Shown here: positions 24,238 to 31,491 of the stretch, piece by piece
Position numbering within the stretch: position 1 is the stretch's first letter
Layout: the number at the start of each line of letters is the position of its first letter
NCBI GenBank assembly: GCA_036506175.1
Contig: DASXSE010000046.1
Coordinates: 1-34,455, forward strand
Source of the DNA: JAIBJP01 sp036506175
GTDB lineage: Bacteria; Actinomycetota; Thermoleophilia; Gaiellales; Gaiellaceae
Reading direction: 5' to 3'
Length of the DNA: 34,455 bases
Notes under the pieces: generated by a model
Seen by the model: only the letters and a program-made list of their open reading frames with translations
What the model was told of the DNA's origin: nothing
The model's database searches: none
Translations under genes and position numbers: made by a program

Positions 24238-25559
24238 TGGCGCGCCACGTGGTCGTGCTCGGCGGGGGCGCGTCCGGGGAGGCTTTCATGGGCGCGTTGA
24301 GGAGGCGGGACAAGGAGATCCGCATGACGCTCGTCGAGCACGAGCTGGTCGGCGGTGAATGCTCGTACTGGGCCTGCATCCCCTCGAAGACACTCCTGCG
24401 CCCGCTCGAGGTGGCCTTCCGGGCGCACTACGCCCCAGGCGTCTCGGCCACCGTCGATCCCGTGCAGGTCTTCAAATGGCGGGATGACGTGGCAGAGAAG
24501 GACGACACGAAGCAGGCCGAGTGGGTCCGCGGGCTCGGCGCCGATGTCGTGCGAGGAACCGCGCGCATCGTGGAGCCGGGCCGCGTCGAGGTCGACGGAC
24601 AGGCGCTGGAGTACGACGAGCTCCTCGTCGCCACTGGCTCCGTTCCGACGGTGCCGCCGATCGAGGGGCTCGACGAGGTCGGCGCCTGGACAAGCCGCGA
24701 AGGCACGAGCGCGAGTACCGTCCCCGAGAGCCTCGCCGTCGTGGGCGCGGGAGCCGTCGGCTGCGAGCTGGCTCAGTTCTACGCTCGCGCGGGCAGCAAG
24801 GTCACGCTCGTCCAGAGCGGCGACTACATCCTCCCCCGCATCGATCGCGACGCGGGCGACCTCCTCGCCGGCCTGCTTGATGAGGAGGGGGTGGAGATCC
24901 ACCTGAACGCGCGTGCGACCAGCGTCGAGCGTACAAATGGCGGAATTCGGCTCGAGCTTCGGGGCGAGAAGCCGATCGAGGCGGCCAACATCCTCATATC
25001 CACCGGCCGCAAACCGAATGTCGAGGGACTCGGGCTCGAGAACATTGACGTCAAGGTCGGCCGCCAGGGCATCGAAGTCGACGACCGGCTCTCCGCGGAC
25101 GACCACGTCTGGGCAGCCGGCGACGTGACCGGCGTGGCTCTGTTCACCCACCTGGGCAAGTACCAGGGCCGCGTCGCGGCGGCCAACGTCGCGGGGGTCG
25201 AAGCACATGCCGACTACCGCGCGATCCCGTCATCCGTCTTCACGGATCCACAGGTCGCGAGCGTCGGCAACACGAGCGGTGAGGGAGCGGTCGTCTCCAA
25301 ATGGGATGTCAGCAAGGTTTCCCGCGCATCCACTTTCCAGAAGCCGAAGCGACCCGGCTTCGTCAAGCTCTTCGCCGATCCCGACCGCCGCGTGCTCGTG
25401 GGTGCGGTGCTCGTCGGGCCCGAAGCAGGGGAGTGGATGGGACAGGTGACCCTCGCGATCCGGGCGGAGGTGCCGGTGGACGTCCTGCTGGACACGATCC
25501 AGCCGTTTCCCACCTTCTCGGAGTCGATCTTCTTCGCCGCTCGGGAGCTCGGCTTGTAG
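24237..25559 (+). CDS. Lipoamide-dehydrogenase-like pyridine nucleotide-disulfide oxidoreductase
   Basis: This 440-residue FAD protein starts at ATG 24237 and is coupled to nuoN. The FAD loop is VVVLGGGASGEAF, the redox disulfide is Cys42-Cys47 (GGECSYWACIPSK), the NAD loop is VVGAGAVGCELAQFYARAG, and AAGDVTG is the second FAD segment. The C-terminal segment reads IQPFPTFSES: Phe424 stands where lipoamide dehydrogenase has the catalytic His of HPTxSE. The protein may therefore reduce a different disulfide, quinone or other acceptor. It is the only E3-like gene in the window and lies 18 kb from the E1/E2 genes, so its service to that complex is unproven. The open frame upstream is a shadow in nuoN. 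Confidence 0.88.
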   Translation: MARHVVVLGGGASGEAFMGALRRRDKEIRMTLVEHELVGGECSYWACIPSKTLLRPLEVAFRAHYAPGVSATVDPVQVFKWRDDVAEKDDTKQAEWVRGLGADVVRGTARIVEPGRVEVDGQALEYDELLVATGSVPTVPPIEGLDEVGAWTSREGTSASTVPESLAVVGAGAVGCELAQFYARAGSKVTLVQSGDYILPRIDRDAGDLLAGLLDEEGVEIHLNARATSVERTNGGIRLELRGEKPIEAANILISTGRKPNVEGLGLENIDVKVGRQGIEVDDRLSADDHVWAAGDVTGVALFTHLGKYQGRVAAANVAGVEAHADYRAIPSSVFTDPQVASVGNTSGEGAVVSKWDVSKVSRASTFQKPKRPGFVKLFADPDRRVLVGAVLVGPEAGEWMGQVTLAIRAEVPVDVLLDTIQPFPTFSESIFFAARELGL

Positions 25560-25562
25560 AGT
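25557..25562 (+). promoter_or_regulatory. Candidate leaderless -10 box for the cyclic-nucleotide-binding gene
   Basis: TAGAGT lies 7 bases before the ATG at 25570, and its TAG is also the stop of the flavoprotein gene. Confidence 0.35.
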
Positions 25563-25569
25563 CGCCTCA

Positions 25570-25992
25570 ATGGCCGTTACGGAAGACCTCGTCGAGACTT
25601 TACGACGGTTCAACCTCTTCGCTGATCTCGACTATGCACAGCTCCAGGCGATCGCGGATCCCGACCGTGAGCGCAGCTTCGCAGCCGGCGAGCGGATCAT
25701 GCGGCGGGGCATGAGCGGTAGCGGTTTCTACGTCATCCTCGATGGGGAGGCGATCGTCAAGCTCGGTGACCAGGAGCTGAACCGCCTCCGCCAGGGAGAG
25801 TTCTTCGGCGAGATCTCGACCCTCCTCGGCGAGCCTCTCACCGCCGACGTGATCGCCGAAACGCCTCTCCGAGTCCTCGAGATCCCCGGACCGAAACTCG
25901 AAGCCTTCCTCCTGGACTACCCGCGCGTCATGCTCCGGATCCTTCAGACGGAAGCGCGCCGGCTCCAGGAAGTGCTCGCTTGGCGGTCCTAG
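25570..25992 (+). CDS. Stand-alone cyclic-nucleotide-binding-domain protein
   Basis: This 140-residue protein is almost entirely one CRP/PKA-type cyclic nucleotide-binding barrel: FADLDYAQLQAIAD helix, FYVILDGEAIVKL strands, and the phosphate-binding cassette GEFFGEISTLLGEPLTADV. The cassette glutamate (Glu81) is present, but the phosphate-binding arginine of the usual RTA/RSA triplet is Leu90, so cAMP or cGMP binding in the standard way is doubtful. No DNA-binding domain follows; the C-terminus is a helix ending QEVLAWRS. It could be a regulator acting by protein contact. A class III cyclase lies 1.6 kb downstream. Confidence 0.85.
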   Translation: MAVTEDLVETLRRFNLFADLDYAQLQAIADPDRERSFAAGERIMRRGMSGSGFYVILDGEAIVKLGDQELNRLRQGEFFGEISTLLGEPLTADVIAETPLRVLEIPGPKLEAFLLDYPRVMLRILQTEARRLQEVLAWRS

Positions 25993-26022
25993 TTATGGCG
26001 GCCCGACCGGCGACAGTCACCG

Positions 26023-26137
26023 GGCTGGGAACGGCTGCAAAGCATCGCCGGGCTTTGTCCTCGGTCGCCCCCGTATCACAATTCGATACGAGGGCTCCCT
26101 GCGTCCTCGCCCGGCTCGCTTTTGGCGCGCCCCAGCC
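26023..26137 (-). repeat. Structured intergenic element, copy A
   Basis: This fills most of the gap between the cyclic-nucleotide-binding gene and the FMO-like gene. Nested arms on the plus strand are GGCTGGG (26023-26029) with CCCAGCC (26131-26137), GCCGGGC (26047-26053) with GCCCGGC (26109-26115), and the apical stem 26067-26077 with 26085-26095 around a 7-base loop. Read on the minus strand, the conserved internal-loop halves GAGGACGCAGGGA and GACCGAGGAC flank the apical stem, and the one imperfect pair is a T-G wobble. It is the same family as the elements near 30.1, 31.4 and 32.8 kb. Confidence 0.8.
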
Positions 26138-26143
26138 GCGCTG

Positions 26144-27604
26144 ATGCCGCCGGCCGAACCGCCACGTCCCTTCCCGCCTGGGGAATACCCGGTCATCGTG
26201 GTCGGAAGCGGGGCGGGGGGCCTGCAGACGAGCTACTGCCTCTCCCGCGCCGGCGTCGAGCACGCAGTGATCTCCGAGGACGACACACCCGGCGGGATGT
26301 TCCGCAAATGGCCGATCTACCAGCGCCTGCTCTCATGGACGAAGCCGGACGCGCCCGCGGAGCGGTGCACGCGGGAATACGAGTGGTACGACCACAACAG
26401 CCTCGTGGCCGAGGAGCGGGAGTGCCAAGCGCTCGTCGCCGCCGAGATGGACCGGACGTTCATGGTTCCCTCCTGCGCCGAGATGACCCGCGGGCTGACG
26501 GCCTTTGCGGACAAGGCCGACGTCGCCGTCCGTTATGGATGCCGCTGGGAGTCGACGAAGAGCGGAGGCGACGGTTTCACGCTCACGACCTCGGATGGGG
26601 AGTACCGCTGCCGGTTCGTCGTCTTCGCGCTCGGCGTGACCGAACCGTGGAAGTCCACCATCCCCGGGATCGACGAGGTTCCGCATTACGCCGAAACCGG
26701 GGCGGCCAAGCAGTACGAGGGGAAGAGCGTCCTCATCATCGGCAAGCGCAACTCCGGATTCGAGCTCGCGGACGGACTCGAGCCGTGGGCCAGGCAGATC
26801 CTCCTCGTCTCGCCGCGACCCGTCCAGACGAGCGTGATTGCGCTGTCGACGGTCCGTGTGCGCTACTACGAGCCGGTCGAAGATGCGAGCTGGGGCGGGG
26901 GAACATTCGCCCTCAACGCCGCGGTGGAGGCGATCGAGCGCACCTCCACCGGCTTCCGCATGCGCGCGCAGGGAACGACTCAGCCAGGTGAGATCGTCCT
27001 CGAAACGGACGCGGCCATCGCTGCCACGGGCTTCCGCACGCCGTTGCGCGACCTCCCCGACCTCGGTCTCGCGACCGTGGGCGACGGCCGTATCCCGGCG
27101 CTCACGCCCTACTGGGAGAGCACCAGCCTTCCAGGCGTCTATTTCGCAGGCAACGCAACCCAGGGCGCTGCAGGACTTCGAAAGCACGGCGTCGGCAGCG
27201 CCTCCGGGACGGTGAGCGGATTCCGCTACAACGCCCGCGTCCTCGGACGCCACCTGGCGCAGAGACTGGGCTCGCCTCCCAGGCTGGAGCGGGTCGACGG
27301 CGATCGAGCTGCGTTCCTCGCCTCGGAGCTCAACTGCGCACCGGAGCTCTGGACGCAAAAGGGCTACCTCGCGCGGGCCCTGTTCGCCGACGGGACGACG
27401 GACATCGTTCCGCTCGCCCATTTCCTCGACAACTGTGCGCGCGGCTCCGCAGCAGCGGTCGTCGAGATGAACGCAGAAGGAGAGATCTACCCCGTGATCT
27501 ACAGCCGCGTGCGGGAGGAGATCGACGAGCACGTCCTCCCTCCCCACCATCTGAACGACTTCACGGGAGAGGAGTACGTACGCGAACTGCGCTCCGCGCT
27601 CTGA
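26144..27604 (+). CDS. FMO-like FAD/NAD(P)-dependent oxidoreductase
   Basis: This 486-residue flavoprotein starts with a short Pro-rich tail and the FAD loop VIVVGSGAGGLQTSYCLSRAG. A second dinucleotide loop, VLIIGKRNSGFELADGL, has Arg in place of the middle glycine. AAIAATGFRTPLRDL and the late GVYFAGNATQGAAGLRKHGVGS segment match flavin monooxygenase-like and lysine-hydroxylase-like NAD(P)-binding proteins. The last 120 residues have no motif I recognise. The substrate is unknown. ATG 26144 sits only 6 bases from the end of repeat element A and has no Shine-Dalgarno sequence, so initiation may depend on that structure. Its stop overlaps the cyclase start. Confidence 0.8.
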   Translation: MPPAEPPRPFPPGEYPVIVVGSGAGGLQTSYCLSRAGVEHAVISEDDTPGGMFRKWPIYQRLLSWTKPDAPAERCTREYEWYDHNSLVAEERECQALVAAEMDRTFMVPSCAEMTRGLTAFADKADVAVRYGCRWESTKSGGDGFTLTTSDGEYRCRFVVFALGVTEPWKSTIPGIDEVPHYAETGAAKQYEGKSVLIIGKRNSGFELADGLEPWARQILLVSPRPVQTSVIALSTVRVRYYEPVEDASWGGGTFALNAAVEAIERTSTGFRMRAQGTTQPGEIVLETDAAIAATGFRTPLRDLPDLGLATVGDGRIPALTPYWESTSLPGVYFAGNATQGAAGLRKHGVGSASGTVSGFRYNARVLGRHLAQRLGSPPRLERVDGDRAAFLASELNCAPELWTQKGYLARALFADGTTDIVPLAHFLDNCARGSAAAVVEMNAEGEIYPVIYSRVREEIDEHVLPPHHLNDFTGEEYVRELRSAL

Positions 27605-28977
27605 TTCTCCTCGCCGCGCCGCTGGCCGGCCTTGCGCTCCTGCTGGCCTATCCGCGCCTCGACGTCCACTGGGAGAACCACCCCGCACATTTCTGGCTCG
27701 TGCTCGCCACCGGCGTCATCACCGGCGCGCTTGCCTTCCTCACCGGGGAAGCCGCTGCGCGCCGTGGAGACGCGCGCGTACTCCGGCTCTCGATTGTCTT
27801 CTTTTGCGCTGCCGGCTTCCTCGGCCTGCACGCGCTCGCCACTCCGGGCGTCCTCCTCGCGGGCAAGAACGCGGGATTTCAGGTCGCGTCGGCCATCGGG
27901 CTGCTCCTCGCCGCCCCGATCGCCGGCTGGTCAGCCCTCGAGTCCGAAGGACGAGGCGCCGGGCTCCTCGGACGGCGTGGATACCTCTACGGAGCGCTTG
28001 GGCTCCTGATGGCGCTGTGGGCGGCGGTCTCGCTCGCCACACTCCCTCCACTCGACGAGCCGATCGAGGACCCCGGCCCCCTCCTGCTCGGACTGTTTGC
28101 CGTCGGCGCGGTCATTTACGGCCTGGCCGCGGTCGGCTATGTCCGCCTGTACCGCCGGCGCAAACGACCCCTCTTGCTCTCCGCGGTCGCGGCCTTCGTC
28201 CTCCTCGCAGAGGCCATGCTCGCCATCGGCGTCGCCCACAACTGGCACGCGACCTGGTGGGAATGGCACCTTCTCATGCTGGTCGCGTTCGCTCTGGTCG
28301 CGCGCGCAGCATGGAAGGAATGGCAGGTCGAGGGATCGACGGCCGAGATCTTCAGCGATGTCTACGAGGAGCGCACGCGTGGGAGGCAGGAACGAATCAG
28401 CGTCTTCTTCGCCGACCTTCAGGGCTTCACGTCCTATACCGAGCGAACACCCGAGGGCGAAGTCAGGGCCATGTTGGATACCTACTTCACGCGCGGCACA
28501 CAGCTCGTGGGCGAGTACCACGGCTCACGGCCCGAGACGACCGGTGACGAGTTGATGGCCGTCTTCCGAGACCACGGCCATGAGCTACGGGCAGCCAAGA
28601 TGGGACTTGAGTTTCAGCGTGAGATGGCACGCATCGCCGAGGAGCATTCAGACTGGCCACGCTTCCGAGTCGGCATCAATTCCGGCGACGCGTTTGTCGG
28701 AGTGATCGATGCTCCGGGCGCCCGGAGCTTCGCCGTGACGGGGGACACGGTCAACCTCGCGTCACGCCTGGAAGGCCAGGCGCGCGCGGGCGAGGTCGTC
28801 ATCGGCGAAGCAACGTATGCGGCTCTCCAGTCACAAGCTGAAGTGGAAGATCTCGGCGAGTTGCCCGTGAAGGGGAAGGAACGGCCGGTGCGAGCCTACG
28901 TTCTGCGGGGGCTAGCGCCGGACCGGAACCAGGGCGATCAGCGCCTGCAGCACCAGCAGAGCGAAGCCGACCGCTAG
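27601..28977 (+). CDS. Membrane class III adenylate/guanylate cyclase-like protein
   Basis: The frame gives about six N-terminal hydrophobic helices and, from about residue 265, a class III cyclase domain. Metal-binding Asp272 (FFADLQGFTSYTE) and Asp316 (TGDELMAVF) and the transition-state Asn385/Arg389 (VNLASRLEG) are present. The base-recognising lysine is Glu312 and its partner Thr/Asp is Ala378, so the product is uncertain. The first GTG at 27700 would cut the first helix; in-frame sequence AAPLAGLALLLAYPRLDVHW lies upstream, and CTG 27601 overlaps the preceding stop (CTGA) in the style of other genes here. From CTG it is 458 residues. The last 66 bases overlap the convergent gene. Confidence 0.83.
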   Translation: MILLAAPLAGLALLLAYPRLDVHWENHPAHFWLVLATGVITGALAFLTGEAAARRGDARVLRLSIVFFCAAGFLGLHALATPGVLLAGKNAGFQVASAIGLLLAAPIAGWSALESEGRGAGLLGRRGYLYGALGLLMALWAAVSLATLPPLDEPIEDPGPLLLGLFAVGAVIYGLAAVGYVRLYRRRKRPLLLSAVAAFVLLAEAMLAIGVAHNWHATWWEWHLLMLVAFALVARAAWKEWQVEGSTAEIFSDVYEERTRGRQERISVFFADLQGFTSYTERTPEGEVRAMLDTYFTRGTQLVGEYHGSRPETTGDELMAVFRDHGHELRAAKMGLEFQREMARIAEEHSDWPRFRVGINSGDAFVGVIDAPGARSFAVTGDTVNLASRLEGQARAGEVVIGEATYAALQSQAEVEDLGELPVKGKERPVRAYVLRGLAPDRNQGDQRLQHQQSEADR

Positions 28978-29298
28978 TACGCCGGTCGCAGCGCGCGGAA
29001 TGGTGTCAGCGTTGATCGCGGGCTCGCGAATCGCGGCGCCGATCACGACCGCGCCGACGAGAAACGCCGAGAGGGACGCTTGGAGCCGTCCAAGCGAATC
29101 CATCCGACCACCGTTCATCGCGTCGACGACGCGCGCGAAGCACACGAGTCCGGCTCCGGCCGTCAAGGGCACGCCGGCGACGAGGAGGTAAAACGAGGCG
29201 TTGGCGAATCCGAAGGCGTCTGAAACGGCGGTGGCGAGAAAGAGCGCGGCCGCCAGCTCGACGGCCATTGCCGAAGCGCCCGTGCGCGTTTGCCACAT
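28912..29298 (-). CDS. Small four-helix membrane protein
   Basis: This encodes 128 residues from ATG 29298 (an in-frame ATG at 29265 gives 117). Four hydrophobic segments are visible: MAVELAAALFLATAVSDAF, NASFYLLVAGVPLTAGAGLV, LSAFLVGAVVIGAAI and GVLAVGFALLVLQALIAL, separated by short loops with few charges. No domain is recognised. Its 3' end overlaps the 3' end of the cyclase gene on the other strand by 66 bases, so either could be slightly mis-ended, but both frames look coding by composition. Confidence 0.6.
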   Translation of the reverse strand: MWQTRTGASAMAVELAAALFLATAVSDAFGFANASFYLLVAGVPLTAGAGLVCFARVVDAMNGGRMDSLGRLQASLSAFLVGAVVIGAAIREPAINADTIPRAATGVLAVGFALLVLQALIALVPVRR

Positions 29299-29335
29299 GC
29301 GGATAGGTTTGCCGCAGCGCCGGACAGTCCTTCGT

Positions 29336-29341
29336 TACGCT
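29336..29341 (+). promoter_or_regulatory. Candidate leaderless -10 box for the MBL hydrolase gene
   Basis: TACGCT lies 7 bases before the ATG at 29349 in a 50-base divergent gap. Confidence 0.4.
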
Positions 29342-29348
29342 CCGCGCC

Positions 29349-30035
29349 ATGGCCAATATCTCACTCACCTGGCTCGGCCACGCGAGCTTCCGGCTCGACG
29401 GCCCGAGCGCAAAACGCGTCTACATCGATCCCTGGCTCGGCAATCCCAAGTGCCCCGAGGGCGAAAAGGACGTCGAAAGGGTCGACGTCATCGCGCTGAC
29501 GCATGCCCACAGCGACCACGTCGGCAGCTGCCCTGAAATGGTGAGGCAGCACTCCCCGGACATCGTTTGCATGATCGAGTACGGCGACTGGCTCGAGTCG
29601 CAAGGCTTCGAGAACGTCCACGGGATCAACAAGGGCGGCACCGTCGACGTCGACGGCGTCCGCGTGACGATGACGGACGCTCGGCACTCGTCCGGACGGG
29701 ACGACGGCGGCTACGGAGGCGAGGCCGCCGGAGTGGTCGTCGAGCTGGACGGCGTGCGCGTGTACCACGCCGGCGATACCTGCGTCTTCGGAGACATGCA
29801 GCTCATCAGCCGCATCTACGAGCCCGATGTGGCGATCCTGCCGATCGGCGGCTACTTCACGATGGACCCGAAGGAGGCCGCGGTGGCGATCGAGCTCCTC
29901 GGTGTGAAGCGTGTCGTGCCTTGTCACTACGGGACGTTCCCGGCACTCAGCGGGACTCCCGACGAGCTGCGCAAGCTGGCACCGGCGGGGGTGGAGATCA
30001 TCGCTCCTGAACCCGGCGAGACCATCCAACTTTAA
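29349..30035 (+). CDS. Metallo-beta-lactamase-fold hydrolase (UPF0173/UlaG-like)
   Basis: This 228-residue protein has the metal-dependent hydrolase fold. WLGHASFRLDG opens it; the metal motif HxHxDH is present as THAHSDHVG near residue 55; further metal ligands follow in DARHSSG and in YHAGDTCVFGDM; and PCHYGTFPAL supplies a late histidine. UPF0173 proteins are hydrolases of unknown or varied substrate, related to L-ascorbate-6-phosphate lactonase. ATG 29349 is supported by the nearby TACGCT box. Repeat element B follows the stop. Confidence 0.92.
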   Translation: MANISLTWLGHASFRLDGPSAKRVYIDPWLGNPKCPEGEKDVERVDVIALTHAHSDHVGSCPEMVRQHSPDIVCMIEYGDWLESQGFENVHGINKGGTVDVDGVRVTMTDARHSSGRDDGGYGGEAAGVVVELDGVRVYHAGDTCVFGDMQLISRIYEPDVAILPIGGYFTMDPKEAAVAIELLGVKRVVPCHYGTFPALSGTPDELRKLAPAGVEIIAPEPGETIQL

Positions 30036-30052
30036 TGGCGACCCCCTTCCTT

Positions 30053-30185
30053 GGATCTCGCGCTCTCCGGCGCGCTGCAGCGCATCGCCTGGCTTCGTCG
30101 TCAGTCGCGCCCGTAGCCTCCGGCTACGAACGCTCCCTGCCTCCTTGCCACGCTCGCGCTGCGCGACCGGGCGAGGGCGATCTCC
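30053..30185 (-). repeat. Structured intergenic element, copy B
   Basis: This occupies most of the gap between the MBL hydrolase and the next gene. The apical stem is 30107-30118 with 30122-30133 around a 3-base loop; on the minus strand its two imperfect pairs are T-G wobbles. A second stem is 30087-30093 with 30147-30153 (6 of 7), and the outer arms GGATCTCG (30053-30060) and GATCTCC (30179-30185) lie at the ends of long imperfectly paired flanks. The minus strand carries AAGGAGGCAGGGA and GACTGACGAC as internal-loop halves. Confidence 0.78.
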
Positions 30186-30200
30186 TCGGAAGGTGATCGC

Positions 30201-30482
30201 GTGAGAGAGCGCTGGTACGGCGCCACCGGCGTCCAGGTTCCGGAGATCGCCGTGGAGGGAGAAGCGGAGCTGCCGGAGAGCGAGGCCCTCGTCCTCGACG
30301 ACGTCTCCGACGAGGAGCAGCTCCGCGAGGCGCATGATCGGGGAGTGCCCGTGGTCGTGCGAGCCTCGACAGCGGAGGAGGTCCAGGCAGCGCTCGAGCG
30401 CCCGGAAGTCGCGTGCGTGCTCGTCCCGCCGGACAAACGCGAGCTGTTGGAGCTCGACCTCCGCAAGCTGAAATATGGCTAG
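30201..30482 (+). CDS. Small acidic protein of unknown function
   Basis: This encodes 93 residues from GTG 30201, with GGAAGG (30189-30194) at a good distance upstream. The protein is Glu/Asp-rich with alternating beta and alpha segments (VPVVVRASTAEEVQAALERPEVACVLVPPDKRELLELDL), which looks like a compact alpha/beta domain, perhaps a fragment resembling a TIM-barrel or response-regulator half. I recognise no motif. It overlaps the DUF1028 gene by 8 bases, and a functional link with it is plausible. Confidence 0.65.
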   Translation: MRERWYGATGVQVPEIAVEGEAELPESEALVLDDVSDEEQLREAHDRGVPVVVRASTAEEVQAALERPEVACVLVPPDKRELLELDLRKLKYG

Positions 30483-31311
30483 ACCCTCCACGTACTCCCT
30501 CGTCGCCTGCGATCTGGAGGCGCGGGAGTGGGGCGTCGCGGTGCAGTCGAAGTTCCTCGCCGTCGGCGCCGGCGTGCCGGTCGCAGAGCCGGAAGTCGGC
30601 GCGGTTGCGACGCAGGCGTGGGCAAATATGCGCTTTGGGCCCGACGGTCTGGCTCTCCTTCGCGAGGGGCTCGCGGCGGACGACGTGGTTCGACGCCTGA
30701 CCGACGCGGACGAAGGCCGCGACCATCGACAGCTCGGCGTCGTCGATCGGAACGGGAAAGCCGCGACGTTCACCGGCTCTGCCTGCCTGGAGTGGGCAGG
30801 CGGCGTCACCGGCGACGGTTACGCAGCCCAGGGCAACATCCTCGTCTCCGAGGAGACGGTGACCGCGCTCGCGAGCACGTTCGAGGAAACGGCCGGCCGG
30901 CCATTCGCGGAACGGCTGCTCGACGCGCTTGCCGCGGCGCAGGCGGCCGGAGGAGACAGTCGCGGCCAGCAGTCGGCGGCGCTGATCGTCGTCCGCAAGG
31001 ACGGCGGCTACATGGGGACGAGCGACGCCGTCGTCGACCTACGCGTGGACGATCACGCGGCACCGATCGAAGAGCTGAAGCGCATCTACGCGATGCACGA
31101 CCTCCTCTTCGGCTCGACGCCAAGCGAGGAATGGCTGGACGTCGACGAGCAGCTCGCTGCCGAGCTCCGCGAGCGGCTCGACCGTCTGGGTTACGACGGC
31201 CCGCTCCCCGAGGCCTTTGCCGCCTGGGCGGGAACGCAGAATCTCGAAGAGCGGGTCGACGGCGTCGATCAGATCGACCCAGTCGTGCTCGCCGAGCTGC
31301 GCAAGCTCTAG
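30475..31311 (+). CDS. DUF1028 family protein (Ntn-hydrolase-like)
   Basis: This 278-residue protein matches DUF1028: TYSLVACDLEAREWGVAVQSKFLAVGAGVP, VGAVATQAWANMRFGPDGLALLREG, RQLGVVDRNGKAATFTG and GDGYAAQGNIL. The fold is thought to be Ntn-hydrolase-like, but a substrate is not established for the family. The C-terminal 80 residues (VDLRVDDHAAPIEELKRIYAMHDLLFG onward) form a second small domain often present in this family. ATG 30475 overlaps the preceding small gene. The stop codon touches the end of repeat element C. Confidence 0.88.
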   Translation: MARPSTYSLVACDLEAREWGVAVQSKFLAVGAGVPVAEPEVGAVATQAWANMRFGPDGLALLREGLAADDVVRRLTDADEGRDHRQLGVVDRNGKAATFTGSACLEWAGGVTGDGYAAQGNILVSEETVTALASTFEETAGRPFAERLLDALAAAQAAGGDSRGQQSAALIVVRKDGGYMGTSDAVVDLRVDDHAAPIEELKRIYAMHDLLFGSTPSEEWLDVDEQLAAELRERLDRLGYDGPLPEAFAAWAGTQNLEERVDGVDQIDPVVLAELRKL

Positions 31312-31480
31312 GAGGGTTTGGCGGAACGTCGCTCGTCGCCGGGACGGGACGGTCGTTCCGAGGCCAGGAGGACGCAGGGAGCCTTCGTATTGACTCTAAA
31401 TACGGAGGCGACCGAGGACGCCGCCTCGGGGCGAGCGGCGCGCCTCCGGCGGCTCAGCCGGTGTTTCGTCAAACCCTCCT
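31310..31480 (+). repeat. Structured intergenic element, copy C, with terminal inverted repeats
   Basis: This is the longest copy, 171 bases between convergent genes. The termini, GGAGGGTTTGGCGGAACGT at 31311-31329 and its partner at 31461-31479, pair at all 19 positions on the plus strand if G-T wobbles are allowed (four of them). Inside lie CCGAGGC (31358-31364) with GCCTCGG (31423-31429) and the apical stem GCCTTCGTATT (31381-31391) with AATACGGAGGC (31399-31409) around a 7-base loop. Internal-loop halves are GGAGGACGCAGGGA and GACCGAGGAC. The terminal stem is flanked by TA on both sides, and the left TA is part of the DUF1028 stop codon. Confidence 0.82.
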
Positions 31481-31491
31481 ACTAGGTCGGC

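Noticed and set aside
31310..31480. Element C as an ordinary bidirectional Rho-independent terminator between convergent genes
   Set aside because: There is no T-run after any stem, the structure is far larger than a terminator, and its core recurs at three non-convergent sites.
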